Positions 1-6,219 of a stretch of DNA of 8,279 nt are shown one piece after another. Positions within the stretch are counted from its first letter, which is position 1. Each line of letters begins with the position of its first letter. The DNA lies in contig RPPU01000169.1 of assembly GCA_003819975.1 (NCBI GenBank), forward strand, positions 1 to 8,279, read 5' to 3'. The stretch comes from Desulfobacteraceae bacterium. Its GTDB lineage: Bacteria; Desulfobacterota; DSM-4660; Desulfatiglandales; HGW-15. A program made the translations under genes and the position numbers. Under the pieces are notes generated by a model. That model saw only the letters and a program-made list of their open reading frames with translations. It made no database searches and was not told the origin of the DNA.

Positions 1-3000
1 AGGGCTATATCGCCTTGATCGCTATGGGCCGGTATGTGGAAGCGGCCCGGTTGATCCTGAAGAATAATCCGCTGCCCATGACCTGCGGCCGGGTTTGCCC
101 GCATCCCTGCGAAGCCAATTGCCGGCGCAACCGGGTGGATGCTCCGGTGAATATCAATCACCTCAAACGTTTTTGCTGCGATATTGCCTATCAAAATATC
201 GCCGATCTCGGCATCCAACCGGAACCTAGTACCGGCAAAAAAGTGGCCGTGATCGGCGGCGGGCCGGCCGGGCTTAGTGCTGCTTTTTATCTGGCCTTGC
301 GGGGGCATGAGCCCACTATATTCGAAGCCTATCCAAAATTAGGCGGCATGCTGCGTTACGGCATTCCCGAATATCGGCTGCCCAAGAAGACTCTGGATCG
401 TGAAATAGAAGCCATATTAAGCGCGGGGGTCCAGGTGCAGACCGGAAAAGTCTGGGGCCGTGATTTTACCCTGGCCGATCTGAGAGCCCAGAAGTTCGAC
501 GCTATATTTTTAGGCATCGGCGCGGCCGTCAACCGTGAACTCGAATTTGTGCCGCCCGGCACCCGGGGCATCCAATACGGCACGATCTTTTTGTCTCAAG
601 TCGGCTTGGGCGAGGATACCGGGATCGGCAAACGCGTGGCGGTGATCGGCGGCGGCAACACGGCCATGGACTGCGCGCGCACCAGTCTGCGCTTAGGCGC
701 GGAACAAGTCACGATTTTTTACCGGCGTTCGCGCCAGGAGATGCCGCCGCCAGCCATTGCAGTCGATGAAGCGGCGCTGGCGGGGGTCAAACTGGAGTTG
801 TGCGTGGCGCCGACCGGGATGGAAGGCCGCGACAACCGCCTGACCGGTCTCAAGTTCGTGCGCATGGATCTTTGCGGCGTGGACGAATCGGGTCGGGCCA
901 AGCCCATGCCGATCGCGGGTTCGGAATTCACCGTGGAACTCGATACGGTCATCATGGCCGTGGGCCAGGTCGCGGACGGACCGGTGCTGCAAAAAGATCC
1001 GGTTGCCAAGACTTTAAAATTCGGCCGCGACAGCACGGTCAGCGGCGATGCCCTGACCGGCCATACCAATCTGGAAAGTATTTTTACGGGCGGCGATTTG
1101 ATGTCGGGTCCGGCCACGGTCGTGGAAGCGATCGGCGGCGGCCGGCGGGCTGCGGAAGCGATCGACCGTTTTCTCAAGGGTCAACCCGTAGCCGCGAAAC
1201 GGCCGTTTCTGTTCAGCAAAGGGGCCAAACTCACGGAAGTGGACCAAAGCAATTTTGATGACCGTCCCAAACTGGCGCGCGCACATATGCCCATGATCGA
1301 ACCGCCGGAGCGCAAAGGCAATTTTAAGGAAGTGGAGCTGGGTTTGAGCCAAGACCAGGCCCGGGCTGAAGCATTACGCTGCCTTTCCTGCGGGTGCCAG
1401 GCCGTGGAAGACTGCCGCATCCGGAAGACCGCGCACGATATCGGCTTGCGCGAACTGGTGATCCGGCCGTCGCCGAACACACCTTTCAAGATTTTAGAAC
1501 AGCATCCCTATATAGCAGTTGAAAACGGCAAGTGCATTGTATGCCGTACGTGCGAAAGAGCTTGCGAGCAGTATCATGGCCGGAAAGCGGTCCGGGTGGA
1601 ATTGGAGCGGGTGGGTGCGCTGAATCAATACCGGCATCATCAAGTCCTCTTTAACGACCATTGCGACAACTGCGGTTTATGCACCGCGCTTTGCCCGACC
1701 GGCACTCTGAGCAATCGGGGTCCCTGGGCCAAACCGGGTCCATGGCCGTTGACCTGGGCCGAATCGGTTTGCAATTTTTGTTCGTTAGGCTGCCGCACGC
1801 GCATTGGATATTTCAGTCAAAAAGTATTGGCCGTGGACGGATTGCCGAGCTTGCCGGCCATGGGTCATCTTTGCAGCCGGGGACGTTTTGAATCCATAGC
1901 GGGCTGCGACAGTCCGGATCGCATTACCCGGCCCATGGTGCGTAAACAGGGCCAACTGGTCGAGACCGGCTGGGATGAAGCGATTCAGGCCGTGATCAAA
2001 GGCTTCAGCGATATCAAGAAGAATACCGGATCCCAGGCTTTGGCCGGCATCAGTTTGGGCCAAGGAACCCTGGAAGAACTCTATTTATTCGGCAAACTGG
2101 TCCGCAACGGATTTTCCGTGAACCAGGCGGCCGTGATGAGTCCGGCCGGAACAGAAGCCCTAAAAGATAGGGCATTGGCGGGTTTGACTCTGGCCTATAC
2201 GGAGATTGAACATCAGGATCTCGTGATCGTTGTGGGTTCCGGGCTTTCCCAAACCCTGCCGCTGCTTGAAGCGGCTTTGCACCGCATGATTCTCAAAGGC
2301 GGCAAATTGGTTCTGATCGGCCAAGACCGGAATTTGACCCCGCGCGCAGCCCTGCATCTGCAGCAAGCGCCTAATCATGCTTTGGATCTGCTTGCCGATC
2401 TTTTGCAAAACCGGAATGCGGATCCGGGGCTGAGCAATCTGTATAAAGCTGCCGATAAGGTTATGATTATTTTGAGCCATGAAGCGGATAAGAAACAAGC
2501 TCTGTCCGGATTATTTGCAGCCCAAAAGGGTGTGCAAGAGAAACAGGTCCAATTCGGGTTTATTCCGGTCGTGGCATCCGGAGCCGCCTTACGTCCGGCC
2601 GGTTTGAATCCGGAAGCCGGAACCGGCACCGCCCAAATCCTGGAAACAGCCCGGCAAGGCAAGATCAAGGGATTGTTTTTTCAAGCCGGTCATAATCCGG
2701 CCAAAGAACCTCTGGCCGAGTGGGTTGGCGCGGCTCTGCAAGCAGTCGAGTTCCTGGTCGTGACGGCGCTTTATCAAGAACCGCTTTTGAAAAAAGCCCA
2801 GGTGGTTTTACCGGCCTTGTTCTCTTTTGAAAATGAAGGCACTTTTATCGGTGTAGACGGCCAAAAATGCGCAACGGTTCCGGCGGTATTGCCTCCGCAA
2901 GGTATTCTGCCGACCTGGCAAGTGTTGGGCCGGATTCTGCAGGGTTTGACCGGGGAAGCGGGCTACAAAGACCTGCAGCAAATGCGCAAGGAAATAGGCG

Positions 3001-3005
3001 TTTAG
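1..3005 (+). CDS. GltD/NfnB-like NAD(P)H oxidoreductase fused to ferredoxin and NuoG-like modules, 5'-partial
   Basis: Probable cytoplasmic NAD(P)H-linked electron-transfer protein. The frame is open to the left edge and the first codons (from position 3) read GYIALIAMGRYVEA, a typical internal stretch of the GltD/DPYD iron-sulfur domain, so the true start lies outside the window. Residues below are counted from the TTG at position 15. Cys24/28/32/36 belong to the N-terminal Fe-S domain. FAD motif: G81-G82-G83-P-A-G86. NAD(P)H motif: GGGNTAMD at 212-219, then RRSR at 237-240. TGGD at 358-361 is the GltD C-terminal FAD contact. Cys456/459/461/467, Cys507/510/513/517 and Cys550/553/556/560 look like cluster ligands. 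C586-x2-C589-x3-C593 with C620 is the Fe4S4 motif of molybdopterin oxidoreductases. The rest (about 630-996) is a shortened NuoG/FdhA-like domain with no C-terminal dinucleotide-binding domain. Domain order recalls a fusion of the Geobacter SfrB and SfrA types; physiological partner unknown. Confidence 0.93.
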   Translation, partial: GYIALIAMGRYVEAARLILKNNPLPMTCGRVCPHPCEANCRRNRVDAPVNINHLKRFCCDIAYQNIADLGIQPEPSTGKKVAVIGGGPAGLSAAFYLALRGHEPTIFEAYPKLGGMLRYGIPEYRLPKKTLDREIEAILSAGVQVQTGKVWGRDFTLADLRAQKFDAIFLGIGAAVNRELEFVPPGTRGIQYGTIFLSQVGLGEDTGIGKRVAVIGGGNTAMDCARTSLRLGAEQVTIFYRRSRQEMPPPAIAVDEAALAGVKLELCVAPTGMEGRDNRLTGLKFVRMDLCGVDESGRAKPMPIAGSEFTVELDTVIMAVGQVADGPVLQKDPVAKTLKFGRDSTVSGDALTGHTNLESIFTGGDLMSGPATVVEAIGGGRRAAEAIDRFLKGQPVAAKRPFLFSKGAKLTEVDQSNFDDRPKLARAHMPMIEPPERKGNFKEVELGLSQDQARAEALRCLSCGCQAVEDCRIRKTAHDIGLRELVIRPSPNTPFKILEQHPYIAVENGKCIVCRTCERACEQYHGRKAVRVELERVGALNQYRHHQVLFNDHCDNCGLCTALCPTGTLSNRGPWAKPGPWPLTWAESVCNFCSLGCRTRIGYFSQKVLAVDGLPSLPAMGHLCSRGRFESIAGCDSPDRITRPMVRKQGQLVETGWDEAIQAVIKGFSDIKKNTGSQALAGISLGQGTLEELYLFGKLVRNGFSVNQAAVMSPAGTEALKDRALAGLTLAYTEIEHQDLVIVVGSGLSQTLPLLEAALHRMILKGGKLVLIGQDRNLTPRAALHLQQAPNHALDLLADLLQNRNADPGLSNLYKAADKVMIILSHEADKKQALSGLFAAQKGVQEKQVQFGFIPVVASGAALRPAGLNPEAGTGTAQILETARQGKIKGLFFQAGHNPAKEPLAEWVGAALQAVEFLVVTALYQEPLLKKAQVVLPALFSFENEGTFIGVDGQKCATVPAVLPPQGILPTWQVLGRILQGLTGEAGYKDLQQMRKEIGV

Positions 3006-3030
3006 CCGCTAAACAGCAGTCAATAGATTC

Positions 3031-3073
3031 TGTCATTTCGAACGTATGTGAGAAATCTTACATCGAGATGTAA
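3031..3073 (+). repeat. Degenerate TTTCGAAC-type interspersed palindrome ending in a 16-nt inverted repeat
   Basis: The stretch starting TGTCATTTCGAACG and continuing GTGAGAAATC resembles a short palindromic intergenic repeat (TTTCGAGCG...GAGAAATC) known from many environmental bacteria; this match is from memory. It ends in TTACATC-GA-GATGTAA (3058-3073), a perfect inverted repeat. The block fills the gap between the large oxidoreductase gene and the small membrane-protein gene and stops just before the latter's ribosome binding site. Confidence 0.45.
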
Positions 3074-3085
3074 AGGAAAATGATC

Positions 3086-3238
3086 ATGGACAGCAAACAA
3101 TGGGCCCTGAAAAAAATGGAACAGGCCAACAAAATCTTCGAGCCCAATGAAGTCAAACCCGGCATTCAACTGGCTGAGCTCATTCTTTGGACCATTGAAA
3201 TTATTCTGGTTGTCTTAATTGTTTCAAGATTTTTTTGA
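3086..3238 (+). CDS. Small one-helix membrane protein (50 aa), unknown function
   Basis: A short gene of 50 residues (MDSKQWALKKMEQANKIF...). The N-terminal half is charged and amphipathic. It is followed by one hydrophobic helix (LAELILWTIEIILVVLIVSRFF split at about residues 29-50) that runs to the C-terminus, so it is probably anchored in the cytoplasmic membrane with the N-terminus inside. AGGA at 3074-3077 lies 8 nt before the ATG at 3086 and only 2 nt before an in-frame ATG at 3080, so 3086 is preferred; the earlier start would add MI. It lies 80 nt after the oxidoreductase gene on the same strand with no obvious terminator between, so co-transcription is possible. No family recognised. 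A coding call rests on the ribosome binding site, the coherent helix and the lack of any other gene here. Confidence 0.6.
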   Translation: MDSKQWALKKMEQANKIFEPNEVKPGIQLAELILWTIEIILVVLIVSRFF

Positions 3239-3284
3239 TTCCAAATACGATTGTCGTTTAGTAAGATAATATTTCACCGCCCGT

Positions 3285-3312
3285 TTCACTCGAGGCGCAG
3301 AGATCGCAGAGA
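3285..3312 (+). repeat. CAGAG-rich 3'-flank repeat, copy 1
   Basis: Reads TTCAC-TC-GAGGCGCAGAG-ATCGCAGAGA. It aligns with the reverse complements of the copies at 3701-3730 and 6898-6925. It lies 46 nt after the stop of the 50-residue membrane-protein gene and points the same way as that gene. Similar CACAGAGGCACAGAG sequences are recalled as scattered repeats in many environmental genomes. Confidence 0.6.
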
Positions 3313-3332
3313 AGAATTATTATTTTTCTAAA

Positions 3333-3359
3333 GCCGGTTTCAAAAAATCTGAAACCGGC
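3333..3359. terminator. Strong 10-bp hairpin between convergent genes
   Basis: GCCGGTTTCA (3333-3342) and TGAAACCGGC (3350-3359) form a perfect 10-bp stem around a 7-nt A-rich loop. It sits between the end of the + strand genes (3238) and the end of the minus strand genes (3430), where terminators are expected. No good T-run follows on the + strand; on the minus strand the stem is followed by TTTAGAAAAATAAT, only a weak tract. It may end transcription from either side. Confidence 0.5.
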
Positions 3360-3383
3360 GTTGCTGTTGAGCGGATCGTAGAG

Positions 3384-3401
3384 AAAAACACCCGCAGCGG
3401 G
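3384..3401 (-). terminator. Possible rho-independent terminator after the 49-aa ORF
   Basis: On the minus strand CCCG-CTG-CGGG is followed directly by TGTTTTT. It lies 28 nt past the stop of the 49-residue membrane-protein gene. The stem is short (4 bp, all G-C), so the call is tentative. Confidence 0.35.
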
Positions 3402-3429
3402 AAGTGATGGTGATCTACTTATTCGGGTT

Positions 3430-3579
3430 TTAGGGCCATTTGCTGGCTAAGACAACGAGTAATCCGACGGCAATCCCGCCAATCCAATCGGATACATTAA
3501 TTCCGGTAAATTTTTTGAAAAGACCTCCGAAAATACCTGCTGCGGCGCCCACAATAATGGCCATTATCCAAATATTCAT
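3430..3579 (-). CDS. Small two-helix glycine-rich membrane protein (49 aa), unknown function
   Basis: Encodes MNIWIMAIIVGAAAGIFGGL, then FKKFTGINVS, then DWIGGIAVGLLVVLASKWP. Two hydrophobic segments (about residues 3-20 and 31-46) are separated by a short positively charged loop (FKKF). Both helices carry small-residue patterns (GAAAGIFGG and GGIAVG) that favour tight helix packing, loosely like the short GlsB/YeaQ-type or phage-holin-like hairpins, but I cannot assign a family. AAGGA (3586-3590) lies 6 nt before the ATG at 3579; another in-frame ATG at 3585 touches the AAGGA directly and is unlikely. It is the last gene of the minus strand series, 159 nt after the HD-domain gene, and is followed by a short G-C hairpin with a T-run. 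Confidence 0.6.
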   Translation of the reverse strand: MNIWIMAIIVGAAAGIFGGLFKKFTGINVSDWIGGIAVGLLVVLASKWP

Positions 3580-3623
3580 GTTCATTCCTTTACCTTATTA
3601 ATGATTCCCGTTTCTTTGGCAGC

Positions 3624-3637
3624 AAAAGCATGCTTTT
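3624..3637. promoter_or_regulatory. 14-bp perfect palindrome upstream of the 49-aa ORF
   Basis: AAAAGCATGCTTTT is fully self-complementary. It lies 45 nt upstream of the ATG of the 49-residue minus-strand gene, a plausible place for an operator, but no convincing -35/-10 pair is seen beside it. Confidence 0.25.
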
Positions 3638-3700
3638 CTCATTTCAAGGAGTTAGCTGTTTCATGGCCCTAAAAACACTCTTAAAGCACAAAATATAAAA

Positions 3701-3730
3701 TCTCTGTGACCTCTGCGCCTCTGTGGTGAA
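3701..3730 (-). repeat. CAGAG-rich 3'-flank repeat, copy 2
   Basis: On the minus strand it reads TTCACCACAGAGGCGCAGAG then GTCACAGAGA. It begins 8 nt after the stop codon of the HD-domain gene and runs the same way as that gene. It is the cleanest of the three copies (others at 3285-3312 and 6898-6925). Confidence 0.65.
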
Positions 3731-3738
3731 TCTTCTTC

Positions 3739-4305
3739 TTACATTCCAATCGTCGGCGCGATGGCGCGCATGCCCATGATCACATCGCCAATCAGCGCCT
3801 CCAATTCCACGCCCATCATCTGGGCCCCTTTTTCGATCACGTCGCGGTTGGCGCCGGCTGCAAATCCTTTTTGCTTCCATTTTTTGCGCACGGAAGAGAC
3901 TTCAAGATCCATCACGCTTTTGGAGGGTCGCACCAACACGCAGGCCGTGACAAACCCGACCAATTCGTCAATGGCATAGAGCGTCTTTTCCAGGGTCGTT
4001 TGCGGTTCGACATCGGTGCAAAGGCCCCAGCCGTGCGATACCACGGCCCGGATGTATTCCTCGGGCCAGCCGCGCTCTGTCAGTATTTCTTTGGTCTTTT
4101 GGCAATGCCGCTCCGGATATTGCTCGTAATCCAGATCGTGAATCAGGCCGATCAGCCCCCACTTGTCCGCATCCTCGCCCTTTTTTTGGGCCATGTAGCG
4201 CATAACCCCTTCGACCGCCAGGGCATGTTTGATGAGCGACTCGTTGCCATTGAATTCCTTGAGCAGAGCCAAGGCCTCTTCCCGGTTCGGAACATGAGTG
4301 TTCAT
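3739..4305 (-). CDS. HD-domain (HDIG-type) phosphohydrolase-like protein
   Basis: A 188-residue protein of the HD superfamily of metal-dependent phosphohydrolases, made almost entirely of the HD domain. The metal-ligand pattern is visible: H27 in LIKHALAVE, the H56-D57 pair in GLIHDLDYE, H91 in VVSHGWG and D113 in YAIDELVGF. The C-terminal part (LVRPSKSVMDLE, then KKWKQKGFAAGANRDVI) matches my recollection of short stand-alone HDIG proteins of about this length. Substrate unknown; members act on nucleotides or other phosphate esters. No signal peptide or membrane segment, so cytoplasmic. The start is supported by GGGAG ending 6 nt before the ATG at 4305. It begins 44 nt after the nucleotidyltransferase gene with no strong terminator between, so read-through is possible, though its G+C-richer composition suggests a different origin. 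A CAGAG repeat follows 8 nt after the stop. Confidence 0.88.
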   Translation of the reverse strand: MNTHVPNREEALALLKEFNGNESLIKHALAVEGVMRYMAQKKGEDADKWGLIGLIHDLDYEQYPERHCQKTKEILTERGWPEEYIRAVVSHGWGLCTDVEPQTTLEKTLYAIDELVGFVTACVLVRPSKSVMDLEVSSVRKKWKQKGFAAGANRDVIEKGAQMMGVELEALIGDVIMGMRAIAPTIGM

Positions 4306-4349
4306 TGGTTACTCCCTGTGTATGTAAAATTAAAAATATGAAAATAATA

Positions 4350-4934
4350 TTATTCAGACGCTATTTTATTTTTCTCATCAAGCTTTTTTAGAATCGCTTT
4401 CCAAATTTCAGTCAATCCGAGATGATCAGCCCATGACGAAATATATGATCGGTCTACATCTGTTCCACTGACCTTCAAGATACCGGTTATATCCCGAAGA
4501 TGTTTTTCAGAACTGCCGGCTTTGTAATATTCCATCTTTTTAATGATCACGTCCTCAGGGGCTGCAAAATTGGCTTCGTAAGACTCTGCCGGTTGGATGC
4601 GGCGGATACGCTTGAAGCGGCTTACATCAAAAGGGGTATTTTGAAGAATGATAATATCCACTTTTAAACCGGAAAATGGATGGATGATATTAAATTGACC
4701 CTGATTCCGTATGGCCTCGCGTATCATCTCTTCGCTTATGTAATATTTTTCGGCAGGAAAAGCTTGTAGTAAATTCCAAATATGCTCTTTTTTAATTCCG
4801 GCAACGATATCAATATCATTCGTCAGGCGAGGCTCGCCATAGGCCATGGCGGCGACAGAGCCGGTTACAATATAGGGGATATGAAGCCGTTCGAATATCC
4901 CAACAACTTTTTGCAGTAATTCATAAGGTCCCAT
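4350..4934 (-). CDS. MNT/AbiEii-type nucleotidyltransferase
   Basis: A 194-residue protein with the nucleotidyltransferase fold. The signature is G25-S26 (VTGSVAAMAYG) followed by D40-I-D42 (TNDIDIV), with a third acidic residue at D93 (KVDIIIL). The stretch PEDVIIKKMEYYKAG, then EKHLRDITGIL (126-153) is typical of the C-terminal helices of the AbiEii/DUF6036-like branch. Such proteins transfer nucleotides to RNA or protein targets, and many are toxin halves of two-gene systems. The start ATG (4932-4934) lies inside the preceding small gene: the 14-bp overlap, with GGAG 8 nt ahead of the ATG, indicates translational coupling. Both genes look clearly more A+T-rich than the HD gene and the large oxidoreductase, which fits horizontal acquisition. 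Whether it is a toxin cannot be told from sequence alone; the catalytic residues look intact. Confidence 0.85.
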   Translation of the reverse strand: MGPYELLQKVVGIFERLHIPYIVTGSVAAMAYGEPRLTNDIDIVAGIKKEHIWNLLQAFPAEKYYISEEMIREAIRNQGQFNIIHPFSGLKVDIIILQNTPFDVSRFKRIRRIQPAESYEANFAAPEDVIIKKMEYYKAGSSEKHLRDITGILKVSGTDVDRSYISSWADHLGLTEIWKAILKKLDEKNKIASE

Positions 4935-5136
4935 TTAGGAATCTCCGGGTGACTTCCCGTTCGACCGCTTTTTCATCCCAGTCAGGATGCGTTTTTTGAA
5001 GATGATGGGCCAACATTTTCCGGGCGGATATCCAAATGTTAAATCCGATTTCAATTCGTTCTGCCGGGCTTTTGTGCCTGAACACTTCCGCCATGTCGTC
5101 GTCGATCACTTCAATCTGTCCCGGATCCAATCTCAT
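4921..5136 (-). CDS. Small acidic/helical protein paired with the nucleotidyltransferase
   Basis: A small cytoplasmic protein (71 aa from ATG 5136: MRLDPGQIEVIDDDMAEVF, then RHKSPAERIEIGFNIWISA...). It ends in a helical segment with HPDWDEKAVEREVTRRFLNG. I recall similar short proteins (pattern GQIEV.DD.MAEV...K.PAER) just upstream of nucleotidyltransferase genes in many bacteria, but know no proven function; a partner or antitoxin role is inference. Start choice: the frame extends to a TTG at 5175 (84 aa), right after an in-frame TAA, but that TTG has no Shine-Dalgarno and lies upstream of the expected transcription start of the predicted promoter. The ATG at 5136 has GAGG 8 nt before it, so I prefer it; the extra residues (RPEDIL) look protein-like, so 5175 stays possible. 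The 3' end overlaps the nucleotidyltransferase start by 14 bp. Confidence 0.75.
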   Translation of the reverse strand: MRLDPGQIEVIDDDMAEVFRHKSPAERIEIGFNIWISARKMLAHHLQKTHPDWDEKAVEREVTRRFLNGTL

Positions 5137-5172
5137 CAGGATATCCTCTGGCCGTTTGAACGGTAACTCATA

Positions 5173-5202
5173 CAATTATGCATTTAAAATGCAAAATTGC
5201 AA
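5173..5202 (-). promoter_or_regulatory. Promoter with overlapping 27-bp palindromic operator for the nucleotidyltransferase module
   Basis: On the minus strand TTGCAA (5202-5197) and CATAAT (5180-5175) form a sigma70-like -35/-10 pair 16 nt apart. A 27-bp palindrome (5173-5199) covers the spacer and the -10 box: arms CAATT-A-TGCATTT and AAATGCA-A-AATTG on the + strand, centred on 5186, with 12 of 13 pairs complementary. An operator here would block RNA polymerase directly, as in self-repressing two-gene modules. The promoter fits wholly in the 35-nt gap after the acetyltransferase gene. Confidence 0.5.
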
Positions 5203-5210
5203 GAAAAACG

Positions 5211-6089
5211 CTAACTGTTTGATATTGTATAATTTTTCAACGGCAGACGCGAATAATCGTATGCCGTAAACACCTTGAACCCAATCTTTTCATATAGGGA
5301 AAGCGCCCGGATGTTTTCGGTCTGAACTTCAAGTTCGATATCTTTTCTGGGGTCGAGGTTCCTGAATTTTTTTACGATAAAATGCAAAGCCTGGCCGCCC
5401 AAGCCTTTGCCCCGGTATGGGGGGTCGATGGCGAAGCCGTGAATATAATATTTTTGGCCGTCATCATAGACCGCGATCAACCCGATGATCTCGTGATGAT
5501 AGAACAGAGTGTGAACAACACGGTTTTCCGCTAAAAAAAACGGCATAAAAGATTCATCGGTTTGATCCCGGAATGAAGCCCTACGGATTTTTATGAGCGT
5601 CGGCCGATCAGCCGGTTTTGTTTCCCGAATCTGCAGGGCCGGGTCCATGGTCAAATCCGGTATTTTTTCCGGGTTTAATTTCATGGCGAATTCCGAATAT
5701 TCATAAACCGCCTTTAAATGCGTCACAACCTTTTGGCCGTCTTGCGAACTTTTATCGCAGACAAACAAAAAGTCGGGAATCCGGCGCCGGGAGAGCTCGG
5801 CGGCTGCTGCGCTCAAAAGACTCGAAAACAATCCTTTTCTTCTGAACTCGGGATGGGTAAAAGCCGAAACCTCGGCCTCGTTGCGGGGCGTAAACAAGAT
5901 GACGACGCTTAAGAGCTTATCCGCGTCATAAAGCAGGAAATGGTTGATATCCGCTTTTTTCTTGAAGTTGTCGTTCGGGTCGAATGAATACTGGAGACGA
6001 TCGTGGCGGTTGCATAATGAAACCAGGTTGTTGATGTCTCTGATTTGAGTATCGCTTAATTTATTCGATTTGACGATTTGATAGGGCAT
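5211..6089 (-). CDS. Tandem-GNAT-domain N-acetyltransferase
   Basis: A 292-residue cytoplasmic protein with two GNAT (Gcn5-related acetyltransferase) domains. The N-terminal one has a strand VSAFTHPEF followed by R83-R84-K85-G86-L87-F88, a diverged acetyl-CoA pyrophosphate loop. The C-terminal one (from about residue 153) is canonical: IHGFAIDPPYRGKGLGGQAL with R226-G-K-G-L-G-G232, then LEVQTENIRALSLYEKIGF (253-271), the classic motif B with the N259/A262/Y266 pattern. The second domain is therefore probably catalytic and the first perhaps structural or substrate-binding. Two-domain GNATs include mycothiol synthase and several antibiotic-modifying types; the acceptor here is unknown. AAGG lies 5 nt before the ATG at 6089. 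Its upstream flank is entirely repeat sequence, starting with the 33-bp heptamer repeat 16 nt before the ATG, so its promoter is probably inside or beyond those repeats. Confidence 0.88.
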   Translation of the reverse strand: MPYQIVKSNKLSDTQIRDINNLVSLCNRHDRLQYSFDPNDNFKKKADINHFLLYDADKLLSVVILFTPRNEAEVSAFTHPEFRRKGLFSSLLSAAAAELSRRRIPDFLFVCDKSSQDGQKVVTHLKAVYEYSEFAMKLNPEKIPDLTMDPALQIRETKPADRPTLIKIRRASFRDQTDESFMPFFLAENRVVHTLFYHHEIIGLIAVYDDGQKYYIHGFAIDPPYRGKGLGGQALHFIVKKFRNLDPRKDIELEVQTENIRALSLYEKIGFKVFTAYDYSRLPLKNYTISNS

Positions 6090-6105
6090 TTGAACCTTTT
6101 CAAGT

Positions 6106-6138
6106 AAAAGGATGAAGGCTGAAGGATCAAGGATGAAA
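6106..6138 (+). repeat. Heptamer-based 33-bp repeat, copy 1
   Basis: AAAA followed by the heptamers GGATGAA, GGCTGAA, GGATCAA, GGATGAA and a final A. It differs at one base from the copies at 7674-7706 and 8094-8126. It forms the left arm of an inverted pair with 6454-6486 around the four-helix-bundle remnant, and lies directly upstream of the acetyltransferase gene. Confidence 0.8.
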
Positions 6139-6155
6139 AATCGGTTAGGAAAAGA

Positions 6156-6195
6156 GAATATCGAATATCGAACTCCGAATATCGAATGATGAAGG
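6156..6195 (+). repeat. GAATATCGAA tandem/near-tandem repeat tract
   Basis: GAATATCGAA, overlapping ATATCGAA, then CTCC, GAATATCGAA and TGATGAAGG. The core unit occurs three times in about 35 bp. Similar AATATCGAATATCGAA tracts are recalled from other repeat-rich environmental genomes. No gene is seen in it on either strand. Confidence 0.6.
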
Positions 6196-6219
6196 TGAGA
6201 AACGAGAAACCAGGGTCAA

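Noticed and set aside
719..1352. Several 99-152 codon frames on both strands within the oxidoreductase gene
   Set aside because: They shadow a G+C-rich gene whose + frame has unbroken FAD and NAD(P)H motifs; their own products are Arg/Ser/Pro-rich and unlike any protein.
3661..3696. An 11-codon frame on the + strand (ATG GCC CTA ... TAA) with AAGGAG upstream
   Set aside because: It is far too short, the ribosome site is 11 nt away, and it runs into the repeat zone; nothing supports a protein.
3871..4341. 156-codon open frame on the + strand opposite the HD gene
   Set aside because: The opposite frame encodes a clear HD protein with all metal ligands; the + frame has no domain and starts inside it.
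4343..4354. AATAATATTATT palindrome at the end of the nucleotidyltransferase gene as a terminator
   Set aside because: The stem is entirely A-T, has no loop and no distinct T-run; too weak to call.
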